From positions 1 to 22,296 of the forward strand of contig CAJVPP010001155.1 of NCBI GenBank assembly GCA_910592005.1: a DNA stretch of 22,296 nucleotides, read 5' to 3'. Under the pieces are notes generated by a model, which was given only the letters and a program-made list of their open reading frames with translations, made no database searches and was not told the origin of the DNA. The translations under genes and the position numbers were made by a program. This stretch comes from Funneliformis mosseae (Eukaryota > Glomeromycota > Glomeromycetes > Glomerales > Glomeraceae). Positions 9,152-19,150 of the stretch are shown piece after piece (position 1 is the stretch's first letter; the number at the start of each line of letters is the position of its first letter).

Positions 9152-9397
9152 CTACATCATTGAAAACATTTCGACCGTGCAGCATAGCTGGATCCCGCTG
9201 AGATCATATCGTTTGCCGGCATCCTGATTGAAAAAAGTATCCATCTGATCCTGCACTTGTAATTTTTCAACTTTTACCATCTTATAGGTATCTTCTGCAT
9301 TTGACGATATCCATCTTTCTATCGCATTTGGATACTTTGAAGCGTGAGCAAAAAAAAAAAAGCATGTGATCAATACTTTGGAAGGAGAGAAAGCCAT
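9152..9397 (-). CDS. Possible small secreted protein, 81 residues
   Basis: ATG at 9397, stop TAG at 9154-9152. The first residues, MAFSPSKVLITCFFFFAHAS, look like a signal peptide: a lysine, then a hydrophobic core, then a small-residue AHA cleavage site. The remaining 60 or so residues (KYPNAIERWISSNAEDTYKM... to LCCTVEMFS) are balanced and protein-like, and base use is less AT-rich than its surroundings. The core is encoded by a run of twelve T, so a one-base slip would destroy the frame. No homologue or family is recognised. Alternatives are an exon of a larger minus-strand gene or a chance frame. No clear promoter or neighbour partner is seen. Confidence 0.3.
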   Translation of the reverse strand: MAFSPSKVLITCFFFFAHASKYPNAIERWISSNAEDTYKMVKVEKLQVQDQMDTFFNQDAGKRYDLSGIQLCCTVEMFSMM

Positions 9398-9631
9398 ATG
9401 GGAATGTAGGTGAATAAGTTAGATGAAGAACTTGGATATGATCTCGCTACGCTCAGAATGATTGCTCAGTACTTTTGACAAAATTTCACCAATACTTTCC
9501 GAACCGATTAAAAAATATTTGATACCTCCAATATATGGGAGTCTGGTAAGATAATTTTTCAAGATCGTACTTGAGAAAGAATCGAGTATTATTAATATAC
9601 ATTACTTTTTTGAAGTAAAGAAAGTTGCTAA

Positions 9632-9775
9632 CGCAATGAGAAAAGTTTATTAAAGGCGTGGCGTGTAGATTTCTCAATTGGTTTTCTTGAGACTGGTCCA
9701 ACTTCTCTATTATTCAAGCAACGCAATGACCATAGAAAGTTGAGAGTTCTCGAAATTCTACAAAGAAAATTGTAG
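9632..9775 (+). pseudogene. Coding-like fragment, unidentified
   Basis: Forty-seven open codons without a start, ending in TAG. Composition is protein-like, for example SLLKAWRVDFSIGFLETGP and then FKQRNDHRKLRVLEILQRKL. The stop overlaps a TAG|GTATTG sequence that could act as a splice donor, and a TTTTTAG acceptor-like site lies near 9890, but the next frame closes soon. A weaker coding-like stretch in the same direction (EELGYDLATLRMIAQYF) lies upstream near 9425. Family unknown; it could be a degraded exon. Confidence 0.35.
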
Positions 9776-10100
9776 GTATTGTCATAATTTTCAAATTTCA
9801 CGATAATTTTACGATATGCATAAGGAATTGAGCATTTATTGGAACTACGTTAAAGTTATTTATTGTTTTATCCATACACATTTAATTTTTAGGTCTGCCA
9901 TTGAATGCATATGTGTAAAATCTTGATGCGTAAGCGATGATGATTCTGATGATGTAGAGATATTGTCGGTAGCAACATCAAAATAAGTCAATTATATCAC
10001 AAATGTAATTTGGTATCTCTAATAAAACACTTTCTTAATTATATAATCGATCCTACTTGTTTCGCAATGGTGTGTTTGGAATATTTACTGTTGTGTAACA

Positions 10101-10334
10101 ATGATGCTCGCTCTTAAGATCGCACGTCCTAATATTGATCAATTTTGGAACTCTTTCATTCGAGATCAGAAAAGTTGATCAACTATTGGATTTTTGGCGA
10201 AGATTATTCGACTGCAGAAGACTCTAATGAATAAAAACAAGCTTGATCTTGGTTTTGTCAAGATGTCTTCGAGAAGAATCAGCAAAGCCGGCAAGGTATT
10301 ATATCTTACAAATATTCTATCATGTCTAAAATAG
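10101..10334 (+). pseudogene. Coding-like fragment with one internal TGA
   Basis: A 77-codon frame from ATG 10101 to TAG 10332-10334, broken once by TGA at 10176-10178. Segments such as ARPNIDQFWNSFIRDQKS and VKMSSRRISKAGKVLYLTNI look like genuine protein sequence with little low-complexity bias. A possible donor (AAG|GTATTA) near 10296 and the terminal AAATAG as acceptor would define a tiny intron, but that is weak. A competing frame just downstream (IPEIGHNSELITKLFHSSRY) is also coding-like. I do not recognise the family. Confidence 0.35.
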
Positions 10335-12560
10335 ACGAAGTCCCTATTAATAACCTCCAAAATCTCAGATAAGTTATTCCGGAAATAGGGCATAATTCGG
10401 AATTAATAACGAAGTTATTTCATTCTTCACGATATTATTCATGTGGACATGTCTAACATGTACTCTGAATTGATCCTCGAATGTGGAAAATTATTGAGAC
10501 TGAATGAGCGATATTCTCAATCATCTAAGTCAAATGGAACTCTAACATGTTAGGAGATGATCATGGAAAGTGCTCTCATATTCCGATTTTATAATCATGA
10601 ATCTGAATCGTATATTCCTATAATATATAACTTGATAATATCGATAGGTCTAATATATTATAAACCTTATTATAGCATATAATCACAACATTTCATAATC
10701 ACTATTTCTCTAAAGTATTATAGTAAATATTATTGTATTAATGATAGATTGAATTGTTAATATATTTTAGAGAAAATAATCTTTTTGTTATTATGAATTA
10801 TTGCTACAAAATTAATATTGTGTTTTAATAATGGAATTAGTTTTTCATCATGTAAATAACTTTTTATTATTTTTATAATACATTAAAAAAGTAGCTTTAT
10901 AAGAAAATATGATAAGATGAGTATAAAATAAATTTATAATATGAATTTCAAATGATTTTATTATTATTTATATTATATTATTATTATTGATAATATATAT
11001 TAGTAAACTTAAATATGTATTTAAATATATTAAACTAAAAAAAAAAAGTTATAAAATATAATAAATAATATTTTAATAAAAATTAATATAGAATTTATCA
11101 ATTTATAAATTATAATATTTGGTTTAAATTTTAAACTTTAATTTATTTTTTTAAAATTAAAAAAAAATAATTTTATATTTTTAATTTAATAAAAATTTAA
11201 ATAATATATTCAGTAAATTTAGATTCTATAAAATTTTTTTTTTAATATAATTAAATCAAAATAATAATATAAAATACTAATTAATAATTTTATAAATCTT
11301 TAATATATAATTTTTTTTATATTAATTTGATAATCAAAATAATTTTTTTAAATTTTGAATTTTTATTAAATATATCATTTTTATAATTTTAAATTTTTAT
11401 AATTATTTAAAATTTAAATTATTTTATAGATATTTTAAGTCTTTAAAATAATAAAATAAAATATTATATTTATTATTTATTAAATATTTAATATAGCTTA
11501 TTTTTTGATAAAAATTAAAAATTTTTATGATATTTATAATAAGTTTAAGCTAAAATTAAAGTTATAAAAATTGTTTTATAACAATATTAAAATTGTAATT
11601 TTATTTTTTAGTTTATGGTTTTTTAATCAATTAAAATAAATAATATTAAATTTCTTAATAAAATAAGATATATAAAATATAGGTTATATATATATATATT
11701 TATTATATAAAGTTGTGTTGCTAAATAAATTTAATATTAATTTAATATTAGTTATATAGATTAAGTTATTATTTATTATATCATATCAAATACTATTATA
11801 TTTAACTTTATTAATTAATTTAAATTTAGACATTTTTTATTAAATATATTAATTATCATTCTTTTTATATTTCACATTATTTGAATATTTTAAATACAAA
11901 AATTACATAAAATCTGATTATTATATTTAATTTAAACTAAATCTAAATAATATTAATTATATTTAAATTTAAATTTTTGAAATATTTGATTAATTATTTA
12001 AAACTTAATTATTTATATGAAATTTGAATTCCTTTAATAATATTGTAAATAAATTTATCTGTAATTATAAATAAAATTAATAATTATTATAAATAATTTT
12101 TAAAATAATTATTTTAAAAAATAATACTTTTATGATGAATTTTATAATGATTTTTAAGTAAAAATTAAAAAAATATATAATTAACTAATGATTTTTTAAA
12201 GATAAATATATAATAAAGTATTATTAAAAAAATTAAATTTTTAAATTTATATATCTTGCTATCTATTTATTTTAGAAATATAAAAATATTATCATTTAAT
12301 AGAATTTAAAATAATGAATTTAATAAACTAAATTATATATTTTTTGTAATTATTAGATAATAAATTATTTATAAAATAAAAATTGAAAAATTAATATATA
12401 AATATAATTCAATTGTTTTTTAATTCAAATTTTTATAATTTATAATCTTATTATTTTAAAATTAGTTTATTATTAGCTGTAATCCATCATATTATGTTAA
12501 AATAATAAGTTAAGATTTAAATGATTGAATGCATATATAAAGGTATTATATATAAAATTA
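10335..12560. other. Gene-less region grading into an extremely AT-rich block
   Basis: 10335-10600 still has moderate composition and may hold further coding debris. From about 10620 to 12560 the sequence is almost only A and T, with homopolymer runs and a (TA)n tract near 11688. No credible open frame, RNA gene or regular tandem repeat is seen. Confidence 0.6.
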
Positions 12561-12849
12561 CAGTCAATTCTCTATAAATATATACTTCTTAAAACTAGAT
12601 ATAAGGTGTATTTAAAGAGGATATGCATTTATTGAATATATATAAAGTCATTTAATATTAATTTAAAATTAAGATAATACAAAAAATTTATAAGTAAACA
12701 ATATAAAATTTTTTTATAAGAAGTGTATTTACAGAAAATGTATATATAAAAAATATGCATTTAGCATTAAGGTCTAAATTGAGATTAAATAAAATGGTAT
12801 ATATAAAGGATGTATATTTATAGAAAATGCATTTATAGAAAGTTGATTG
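12561..12849. mobile_element. Decayed copy of the pogo-like MITE
   Basis: The left end CAGTCAATTCTCTATAAATA (from 12561) and right end TGCATTTATAGAAAGTTGATTG (to 12849) are imperfect inverted repeats. They match the termini of the element at 18799-18994 and are flanked by TA on both sides (12559-12560, 12850-12851). Internal blocks such as GTGTATTTAAAGAGGATATG and GCATTTAGCATTAAGG are shared with it. Terminal C and G have partly become T and A. It is non-coding and would need a transposase in trans. Confidence 0.75.
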
Positions 12850-13117
12850 TATTATATAAATAAATAAAATTTATTTATATTTAAAAAGATTAATTAATAT
12901 AATAATTATTTATAGATTAGAATTGGAATTTGATATCAATTTTATTAGTAAAATAAAAAATATCAGTTAAAATTTAATTATATTATATTAAAATAATATC
13001 TTTTAAACTGTAAGTATAAAATTATTTTTAAAACATTTTAGAAAACTTAAAATATTTTGATATCTAATAATTATAAAAAAATAAAATAAAAATTTTAAAT
13101 TTATCATATTATAATAT
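12850..13117. other. AT-rich spacer between two MITEs
   Basis: No frame, repeat or RNA gene is discernible. Confidence 0.5.
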
Positions 13118-13271
13118 GGGTTGATTGCTAGAAAAATCAGGTTCTGGGAATTTTTTAACAAAATTGAGATTTTTATTGCATTTTAATTTTTGATGTTATT
13201 AGATTAAAATGTATTAAGCTCTTTATTTAAGTGAAAAATTTCTCGGAGCCTGATTTTCCTAGAAATCCTCC
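13118..13271. mobile_element. MITE-like element, about 154 bp, with 35-38-bp inverted ends
   Basis: The left arm (from 13118; CTAGAAAAATCAGGTTCTGG, then GAATTTTT) and right arm (13234-13271; AAAAATTTCTCGGAGCCTGA, then TTTTCCTAGAAATCCTCC) are inverted repeats with a few mismatches. The mismatches are mainly transitions, with the right arm keeping more G and C. The interior is AT-rich and non-coding. Its GC-richer ends stand out from the surrounding AT desert. Superfamily not assigned. Confidence 0.7.
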
Positions 13272-13739
13272 TATATATCTAATAATAAATATTTTTAAAC
13301 TTTTAAAATTAATAATTATTAATATATATTATTTTTTTAATTTTTGAATTTTTAAAATAATTTTTTATCTAATAATTACAAAAATATAAAATTTTAGTTT
13401 ATTGGATTTGTCATAATAAGATCTATTAAATGATAGTATTTTTATATTTTTAAGATTGATAAATAGCAAAATATATAAGTTTAAAAGTTTATTTTTTTAT
13501 AATAATTTATTATTTATTTATTTATAAAAAATCACTAATTAATTACATTTTTTTTTAATTTATATTTAAAAAATATCATAAAATTTATTATAAAAGTATT
13601 AATTTTAATAATATATTTTAAAATATTTAAAATAATCAATAAATATTAAGATATTTATTATTAAATAAGTACTGTTACTATTATTTAATTACAAGCTTTA
13701 TAAAATAATAAGTTAATTACTAATTCAAAAAACATTTTA
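13272..13739. other. AT-rich spacer
   Basis: No open frame or regular repeat is visible before the satellite that begins near 13740. Confidence 0.5.
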
Positions 13740-14570
13740 TTTTTTAAAAATTTTCAAAAGCTATTTCTACAAAAAAAAGAAAAATGTTAATAATACTCTT
13801 TTTTAAAAAAAAAACTTTATTAAGTTTAAAACCTATCTTTTAAAAGTTGATCTAGAGTTAAATAATTTTAAAAATCTCTTTACAAAAAAGAAAGAAAAAA
13901 GAATGTTAAAAATATTTTTTCTTAAAATAGAATACTCATTTTATTTAAAACTTGTCTTTTAAAAGTTAATATAAGAGAAATTTTATAATTCAAATGATTT
14001 TAAAAGCTATTCTTATAAAAAAAAAGTATATTAGAAATATTTTTTCTTAAAAAATTACTTTAAATTATTTTAAAGAAAAATTTCATGACTCTAGAAACTG
14101 TATTTATAAAAAAAAAAAAAAATATTATAAATATTTTTTTTTAAAGAATTTACTTATTTAAAATTTATCTTTTAAGAGCTAATATAAGAAAATTTTCATA
14201 ATTCAAATAATTTTATAAGCTATTTTTACAAAAAAAAAAAAAAAAAAAAAAAAAATATTTTAAAATATTCTTTCTTAAAAAAGAACTTCATTTCATTTAA
14301 AACCTACCTTTCAAGAACTAATCTAAAAGAAATTCTATGATTCAAATAATTTTGAAAACTATTATTATAAATAAGAAAAAAAAATGTTAAAAATATTCTT
14401 TTTTAAAGAAAAATCCCACAAATTTATAATCTACTTTTAAAGAACTGATCTAAGAGAAATTCTATGATTCAAATAATCTTGAAAGTTTTTTAAAATAGAA
14501 TTTCCATTTTATTCAAAACCTATCTTTTAAAAGCTAATATAAGAGAAATTCTATGATCTAAATAGAAATA
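13740..14570. repeat. Degenerate satellite, unit about 100-140 bp, roughly seven units
   Basis: The blocks TTTAAAACCTATCTTTTAAA, AGCTAATATAAGAGAAATTC, TATGATTCAAATAATTTT, GAAAGCTATTTTTACAAAAA and GTTAAAAATATTCTTTTTTA recur in this order. The AAACCTATCTTTTAAAAG block appears near 13828, 13945, 14157, 14299, 14427 and 14513, and one copy near 14050 is too decayed to place. Unit length varies because the internal A and T runs expand. A pure run of 26 A lies at 14230-14255. Non-coding. Confidence 0.75.
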
Positions 14571-15007
14571 TTATTCTATAATTATATAATATATATAATA
14601 AATATAGTGATATTAATAATAATGAAAATTTTATTATAATTAATAATATAAATTTAGTATTCAAAAAAGATATAAATGCTTTAACAAGTATATAATTTGA
14701 AAATATAAGGTTGTAAAAAATGCTAACAGATTAGGTATAAATAGTAGTTATGATTAACTTTAAATATTATTTTTTATATTTTTATAAATATAAAATAAAA
14801 AATAAAAATCAAGTTTAATTTTTGATCCTTTAAATATTTTTCTATTTGATTTAAAATGATTATTTTTACTTTTAATTTCTTAATAAAATCATATAATTAT
14901 TCTTCTTTGATTATTATATTTATTATATTATTCTTATTCTTTATTTTTGTTACTTTTGGTAATTTAGTAATAAACTTAAGAGACATTTTTTTGATTTAAT
15001 CATTATA
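14571..15007. other. AT-rich sequence upstream of the LINE
   Basis: No recognisable gene. 14620-14760 has a faintly coding-like composition but is too short and broken to call. Confidence 0.4.
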
Positions 15008-15086
15008 AATCACGTGATTACGCTAATTTTCATTGACCAATAGAATTTTAGTAATAATAAAAAATGATCTACAAATATTGACCAAT
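15008..15086. promoter_or_regulatory. E-box palindrome and two CCAAT boxes in front of LINE ORF1
   Basis: The palindrome AATCACGTGATT (15008-15019) contains CACGTG. Two identical TGACCAAT words lie at 15034-15041 and 15079-15086. They sit 50-125 bp upstream of the ORF1 ATG (15134) and are GC-richer than their surroundings. CACGTG and CCAAT are bound by bHLH and HAP/NF-Y factors in fungi, so this may be the element's internal promoter. Function is inferred. Confidence 0.4.
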
Positions 15087-15133
15087 CATAATGCTAAGTA
15101 GTATATATTATGATATAATTTTGTTGATCTAAA

Positions 15134-16898
15134 ATGTTAAACAAAACGGAAAGAAAGAATACTAATTGCAGTCACTCAGCATCGCCTGTTAATAATAAAG
15201 TATCAACAAAAAAGCAAAATATGAACTAAATTTCAATCAAGGAATTCACTTCAAATTTATTTATATCTACTGAACCTATTGTTATAAAAGACACTAATAC
15301 AATAGAAGTTAACCTGTCGAGAAAAGTTCAACCAACAACCTTAATAAAGAAAAAAGTTCTGAGACTCTCACTTTAGAAACTACTATACAGAAAACTCTAT
15401 GAGTATTGATGAGTCTTTTGACATATCAAAAAATATTTTAGACACCTCAATTCTTAGTTTTGAAGTACCTTTAACTCAAATTATCAAATTTTTCACTTTC
15501 GTTCTCTTAGAAAAATTCTTTAAACCTAACTCCTAAATAAAGATCTTGAATATCACAGATTTATACTATGATAAATATAACTTATTTATAAATGTCACAA
15601 GAGAAAAGTATCCTATTAATCAGAACTCATCAATTATTAAAGTTGCCTTTATTAACAAATTTGAACGTAATAAATTCTGTATTCTCAAATATTCTGATAT
15701 AGAAAATACCACATTTCAACTACTAGATATTAAAAAATCTGCATTTTATGTACCTGATCAATTAATCATAATTACAGAATTTCCTCTAAACGCTACTGAA
15801 ACTAGACTTTGTAAATTTTTTTCAAATTTGAAAATATCGTCTATTTTACTATAAAAACAAGAAACCTAAGATAAAAAACAATAATTACTTATAATGACCA
15901 AGCTAACTTTGTAGAATTAAAAAAGGCAATGGTATTTATCTGTTAAATGATATGATTTGTTATTATTCCTATAGCTTTTCTAGCATAGATATTTAAGCCT
16001 AATCATCTCATTCAGCTAAACTAACTAATTTCTCTAGGAATATCACATCACATGATCTTTAAAATATAGAAAATATGATTTTGCTACTGCTTGGATTATT
16101 TCTTAAGTACGCTTGAATTATAACTACTTTCAATATGTTTTTTCTATTTTCTTAAGAAAAAAGATGCACAAGCAGCAATGGACATCAAGAATTTGATTTT
16201 AAATAATAAGAAACTTGAATGGACTGACCCAAAAGTAAAACTTTGTGCTACTTATTCATTAGCATATTACAATACCTCTTCTTATCTAAAATATCGTCAG
16301 ACACCAAAAGATCAAAACATGCAAAATTTGTACTAGAAATTTCAACCTGCCCAATTTTTCAATTATATTGTATCTAAATGAAACCCTATTAGAGGTGCTG
16401 TTTGTGATAATATTACCTTTGCTCATTTGACCAAGTCTTTTCAGCAATCTAATAATTTCTAAGATTTGCCTAAAAAAAGACCTCTACTACCTCCTCCTCT
16501 AAAACTACCTTAAATCTTTCTTTTTTAACTCTTTTAGCATTAAGCTAAAATTGCATTAGACAGATGAACTCATAAATGATTTCTTTGAGAATGAAGTCTA
16601 TCTTATTCCTAAATTAAATAACGGTATATCAAAAGAGAGATTAATTTATGATTCAGATTTTAAAACTTTTGTTACCTTTCAACTCATATTTATTGCCAAT
16701 ACACTCAGTGATCTTTGTATTAAATTCAAATTTTCACAAAACAGATTAGTTGTTGTTGAAAAAGCCTTTTATATTAATGTTGTCACTTTTACTGAAGCAG
16801 ATGATTTTAACAATAACTTGTTAATCTCAGTCACTAAAGTTAATCACAAATCTCCACACATTGACACTTCTCTTTGTACTGCTTATCTGCAGAAATAA
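15134..16898 (+). pseudogene. LINE ORF1 (nucleic-acid-binding protein) remnant
   Basis: ORF1 proteins bind the element's RNA. The frame opens at ATG 15134 (MLNKTERKNTNCSHSASP), meets TAA where Gln is plausible (about 15227), then shifts. An open piece at 15546-15854 (NITDLYYDKYNLFINVTREK) follows. A third segment near 16165-16340 has DAQAAMDIKNLILNNKKLEW and then the zinc-knuckle site. A last open piece, 16560-16898 (112 codons; DELINDFFENEVYLIPKLNN), ends in TAA. In the knuckle, the CX2CX4HX4C spacing is kept from Cys 16244-16246, but the other three ligands read Tyr (16253-16255, 16268-16270, 16283-16285), each one transition from Cys or His. It cannot bind zinc or make a full protein. Confidence 0.65.
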
Positions 16899-17126
16899 AC
16901 AAACAAACAATTGTACTTATCTGTTAAAAGTAATAGTAATGTATCTTAGAGTTTATTCCCTTACTTAACAAATTACTCAAAATTTGTCATAACTTCTAAA
17001 CTATGCTTGTAAACAAAATCTTCTCAGCCAACATGATATATGTATTTTTGAATCCTTAAATAAAGTTTTGACAAAATAATAAAACACTATATTAACAGCT
17101 TCCTACAATAATTTTACTTAACTATC

Positions 17127-18620
17127 ATGATTACTGTCTCTACAAATAATAAAACATATTCTTCTATTTCTCAAACTCCACCCTTTCCTAAACTTAGAAT
17201 TGCCACACATAATGTTCAATCTTTTAATGAATCCTCAAAACAAATTTATTTCTTTTTCTTATATTCAGTCAATCAATTCGAAATTATTAGTTTGCAAGAA
17301 ACTAACTTCAAAGAAAATACTTTCATATTTAATCATAACTTTTCTGACCATACTACTTTTTTAGCAAAAACCAAAACACCCAATCAGTCAAATTTGATAT
17401 CAACCTTTCCTTCAGTCCTAATATTGCAAAACATATATTTTTTCATGACTTCAAATTTGATAGAATCATTTACACTAAACTCCAATTTGCAAACAAACAA
17501 AAACTACTAGTCTTAAATTGTTATCTTTAACTAGCAAAGATTCCAGCTGTCATAACTAAAATAGTAGTTAACTACTTAAAATACTTGTTAGATGATATCA
17601 TAAAACAAGATTATTACATTATTCTCATTAGAAACATTGATATTGATCGTTCTAATAATTTCCTATTAAATTTGAATCTTATTAATTCACTTGATCATTA
17701 CAATTTGTATGATGCATTTAATATTCATTATAAAAAAGACAGATCGTTATATTCATCCTTTGTAAATAAGACTTTATCATCTCAAATTGATTACATTTTA
17801 TGACCCTTGAATTATTACTTAATATTCTTACTGTAATATCACCCAAGTAGATTTTATTATCTCTGACTATTATATTATCTCGACCAAACTTATTAACTTT
17901 TTTAAAGATACTGTATCTACCAAGAAAAGTCCAATAAAATTCTCTTTTAACTATAATTAAATGGATGATTCCAAATAATCCAAATTTTGAGACAGATTTG
18001 ACAATATAATTACCTCTAATTTGCTTAAATTCATCTCAATCAATACAGTTTGATCACAAAATATTTTAAATTCAATCTGAAATCTTTTTCAAGATTCCCT
18101 AATTTTTGTTGCTAATAAATGCATTCTAATTTACAAATCGAAGTCTTTTCATTCTTTAAAAAAACTATTGCTTTATCCAAATTATATAATGACATCAAAC
18201 TACTTCACTATTTTGCTAAAACATCAAATAAGTATATTAAGAATCTTATCCTTTATCCTAAATGGATCAACTTATATTCGCAATTTCTGCAAATTACTTA
18301 TTCTTTTAGTTTAAATACTGTTTCTCTCAATTGCCTTCCTCATTACATATTAATTCATTCTGTTTTTTCAGATATCAAACTTTTACTTATTGGACTCAAA
18401 TAATTGATTCAGTTCTTAATTGATGAAGAACTATCATTGTTTTAGATAGATGTATTGATAATTCATCTCAATCACGTTCTTTACTATTTAATAAAGCTGA
18501 TGACAAAAAAGAAGTCACTAGATATTTTCAACAAAGTTGCAAATACTAGATATAGCACTAAAATGATTTCAGAAGAATGATATTTGCATATGCTCCTTTA
18601 AAGTAAATGTGTTATATAAA
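17127..18620 (+). pseudogene. LINE ORF2 remnant: APE endonuclease and linker, no RT
   Basis: The start at ATG 17127 is followed by the endonuclease motif RIATHNVQSFN and then FEIISLQETNF with its Asn and Glu, which nick target DNA in intact elements. The frame shifts near 17385, continues as AKHIFFHDFKFDRIIYTK and LLVLNCYL, and passes a TAA near 17529. It then runs through 17585-17803 (DYYIILIRNIDIDR, NLYDAFNIHY, SQIDYIL); RNID stands where GDFN is usual. A further shift leads to 17820-18118, with ISDYYIIS at 17859-17882 in place of the catalytic SDH motif (His to Tyr at 17868-17870). Stops there are TAA 17958, TAA 17976, TGA 17988, TGA 18051 and TGA 18078, mostly at likely Trp or Gln. The last piece, 18119-18403, resembles the linker before the polymerase. 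Confidence 0.75.
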
Positions 18621-18798
18621 GATAGAAGGCTTCATTAATTAGTTTATCTGTTAAATTTAAAAGAAAAAATCAATTTTAAGTTTTAATCTTTTGGTTAAAA
18701 TTGTAAAAGATGACCAAATCCCGTATTATTGCTTTAAATTTATCATTCCTACTTAATCTTTTAGAACAGGTGAATTCATTTAAATTTAAATCTATCTA
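18621..18798. other. Short stretch between LINE remnant and MITE
   Basis: It may be residual LINE sequence (a weak coding-like reading on the plus strand), but no motif is identifiable. Confidence 0.3.
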
Positions 18799-18994
18799 CA
18801 GTCAACCCTCTCTAAATGCACCCCTCGGGACTATAGTGAAAATTTTAAAAAATGTGCATTTAAAGAGGGTGTACATTTAAAGAGAAAAATTTTATATGAA
18901 TTCTATATGCTTGGGACTGAACAAGAGTATGCATTTAGAGAGAAAATATATAGTGTGTGTATTTAAAGAGGATGCATTTAGAGAGGGTTGACTG
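18799..18994. mobile_element. Pogo/Tigger-like MITE with perfect terminal inverted repeats
   Basis: The 196-bp element begins CAGTCAACCCTCTCTAAATG and ends with its exact inverse. The arms, 18799-18820 and 18973-18994, match over 22 bp with no mismatch. TA dinucleotides flank both sides (18797-18798, 18995-18996), the target site of Tc1/mariner/pogo transposons, and the CAGT terminus resembles that of pogo/Tigger elements. Subterminal copies of GTGCATTTAAAGAGGGTG-type sequence form further inverted and direct repeats. There is no coding capacity. It is much better preserved than the copies at 12561 and 4214. Confidence 0.9.
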
Positions 18995-18996
18995 TA

Positions 18997-19150
18997 TTAG
19001 ATATTTAATAAATAAATATTTTAATAACATTTTAATAATTAAATATTAATAATAATAATATTAATTATAAGCTATTAAAAGTAATATAAATTTATATTTA
19101 AGTAAATTATGTATTAAAGTCACTATTTCCTTCAAGAATATTTAATTTGA
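18997..19150. other. AT-rich spacer
   Basis: Nothing recognisable. Confidence 0.4.

Larger units (their letters stand above)
15134..18620 (+). mobile_element. Decayed non-LTR retrotransposon (LINE), 3' part not visible
   Basis: A two-ORF LINE layout: ORF1 with an RNA-binding zinc-knuckle remnant (15134-16898), a spacer, then ORF2 starting with an APE-type endonuclease (17127 to about 17920) and a linker (to about 18620). No reverse-transcriptase signature such as YxDD is found. Recognisable sequence fades out before the MITE at 18799. Loss of the 3' end is unusual, since target-primed reverse transcription normally truncates the 5' end, so deletion or complete decay is more likely. Both ORFs contain many stops and frame changes. 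Confidence 0.75.

Noticed and set aside
9486..9701. Minus-strand 71-codon open frame
   Set aside because: It overlaps the more protein-like plus-strand fragment at 9632-9775. Its translation is Tyr/Phe/Asn-rich and contains nothing recognisable.
10166..10393. Minus-strand 75-codon open frame
   Set aside because: It opposes the better coding-like plus-strand frame at 10101-10334. I cannot fully exclude it, but its Phe/Leu/Ile/Arg bias fits an antisense shadow.
4438..14570. Mitochondrial DNA insertion
   Set aside because: The AT-rich blocks show no tRNA, rRNA or mitochondrial gene, and the readable dead gene has spliceosomal-type GT..AG introns.
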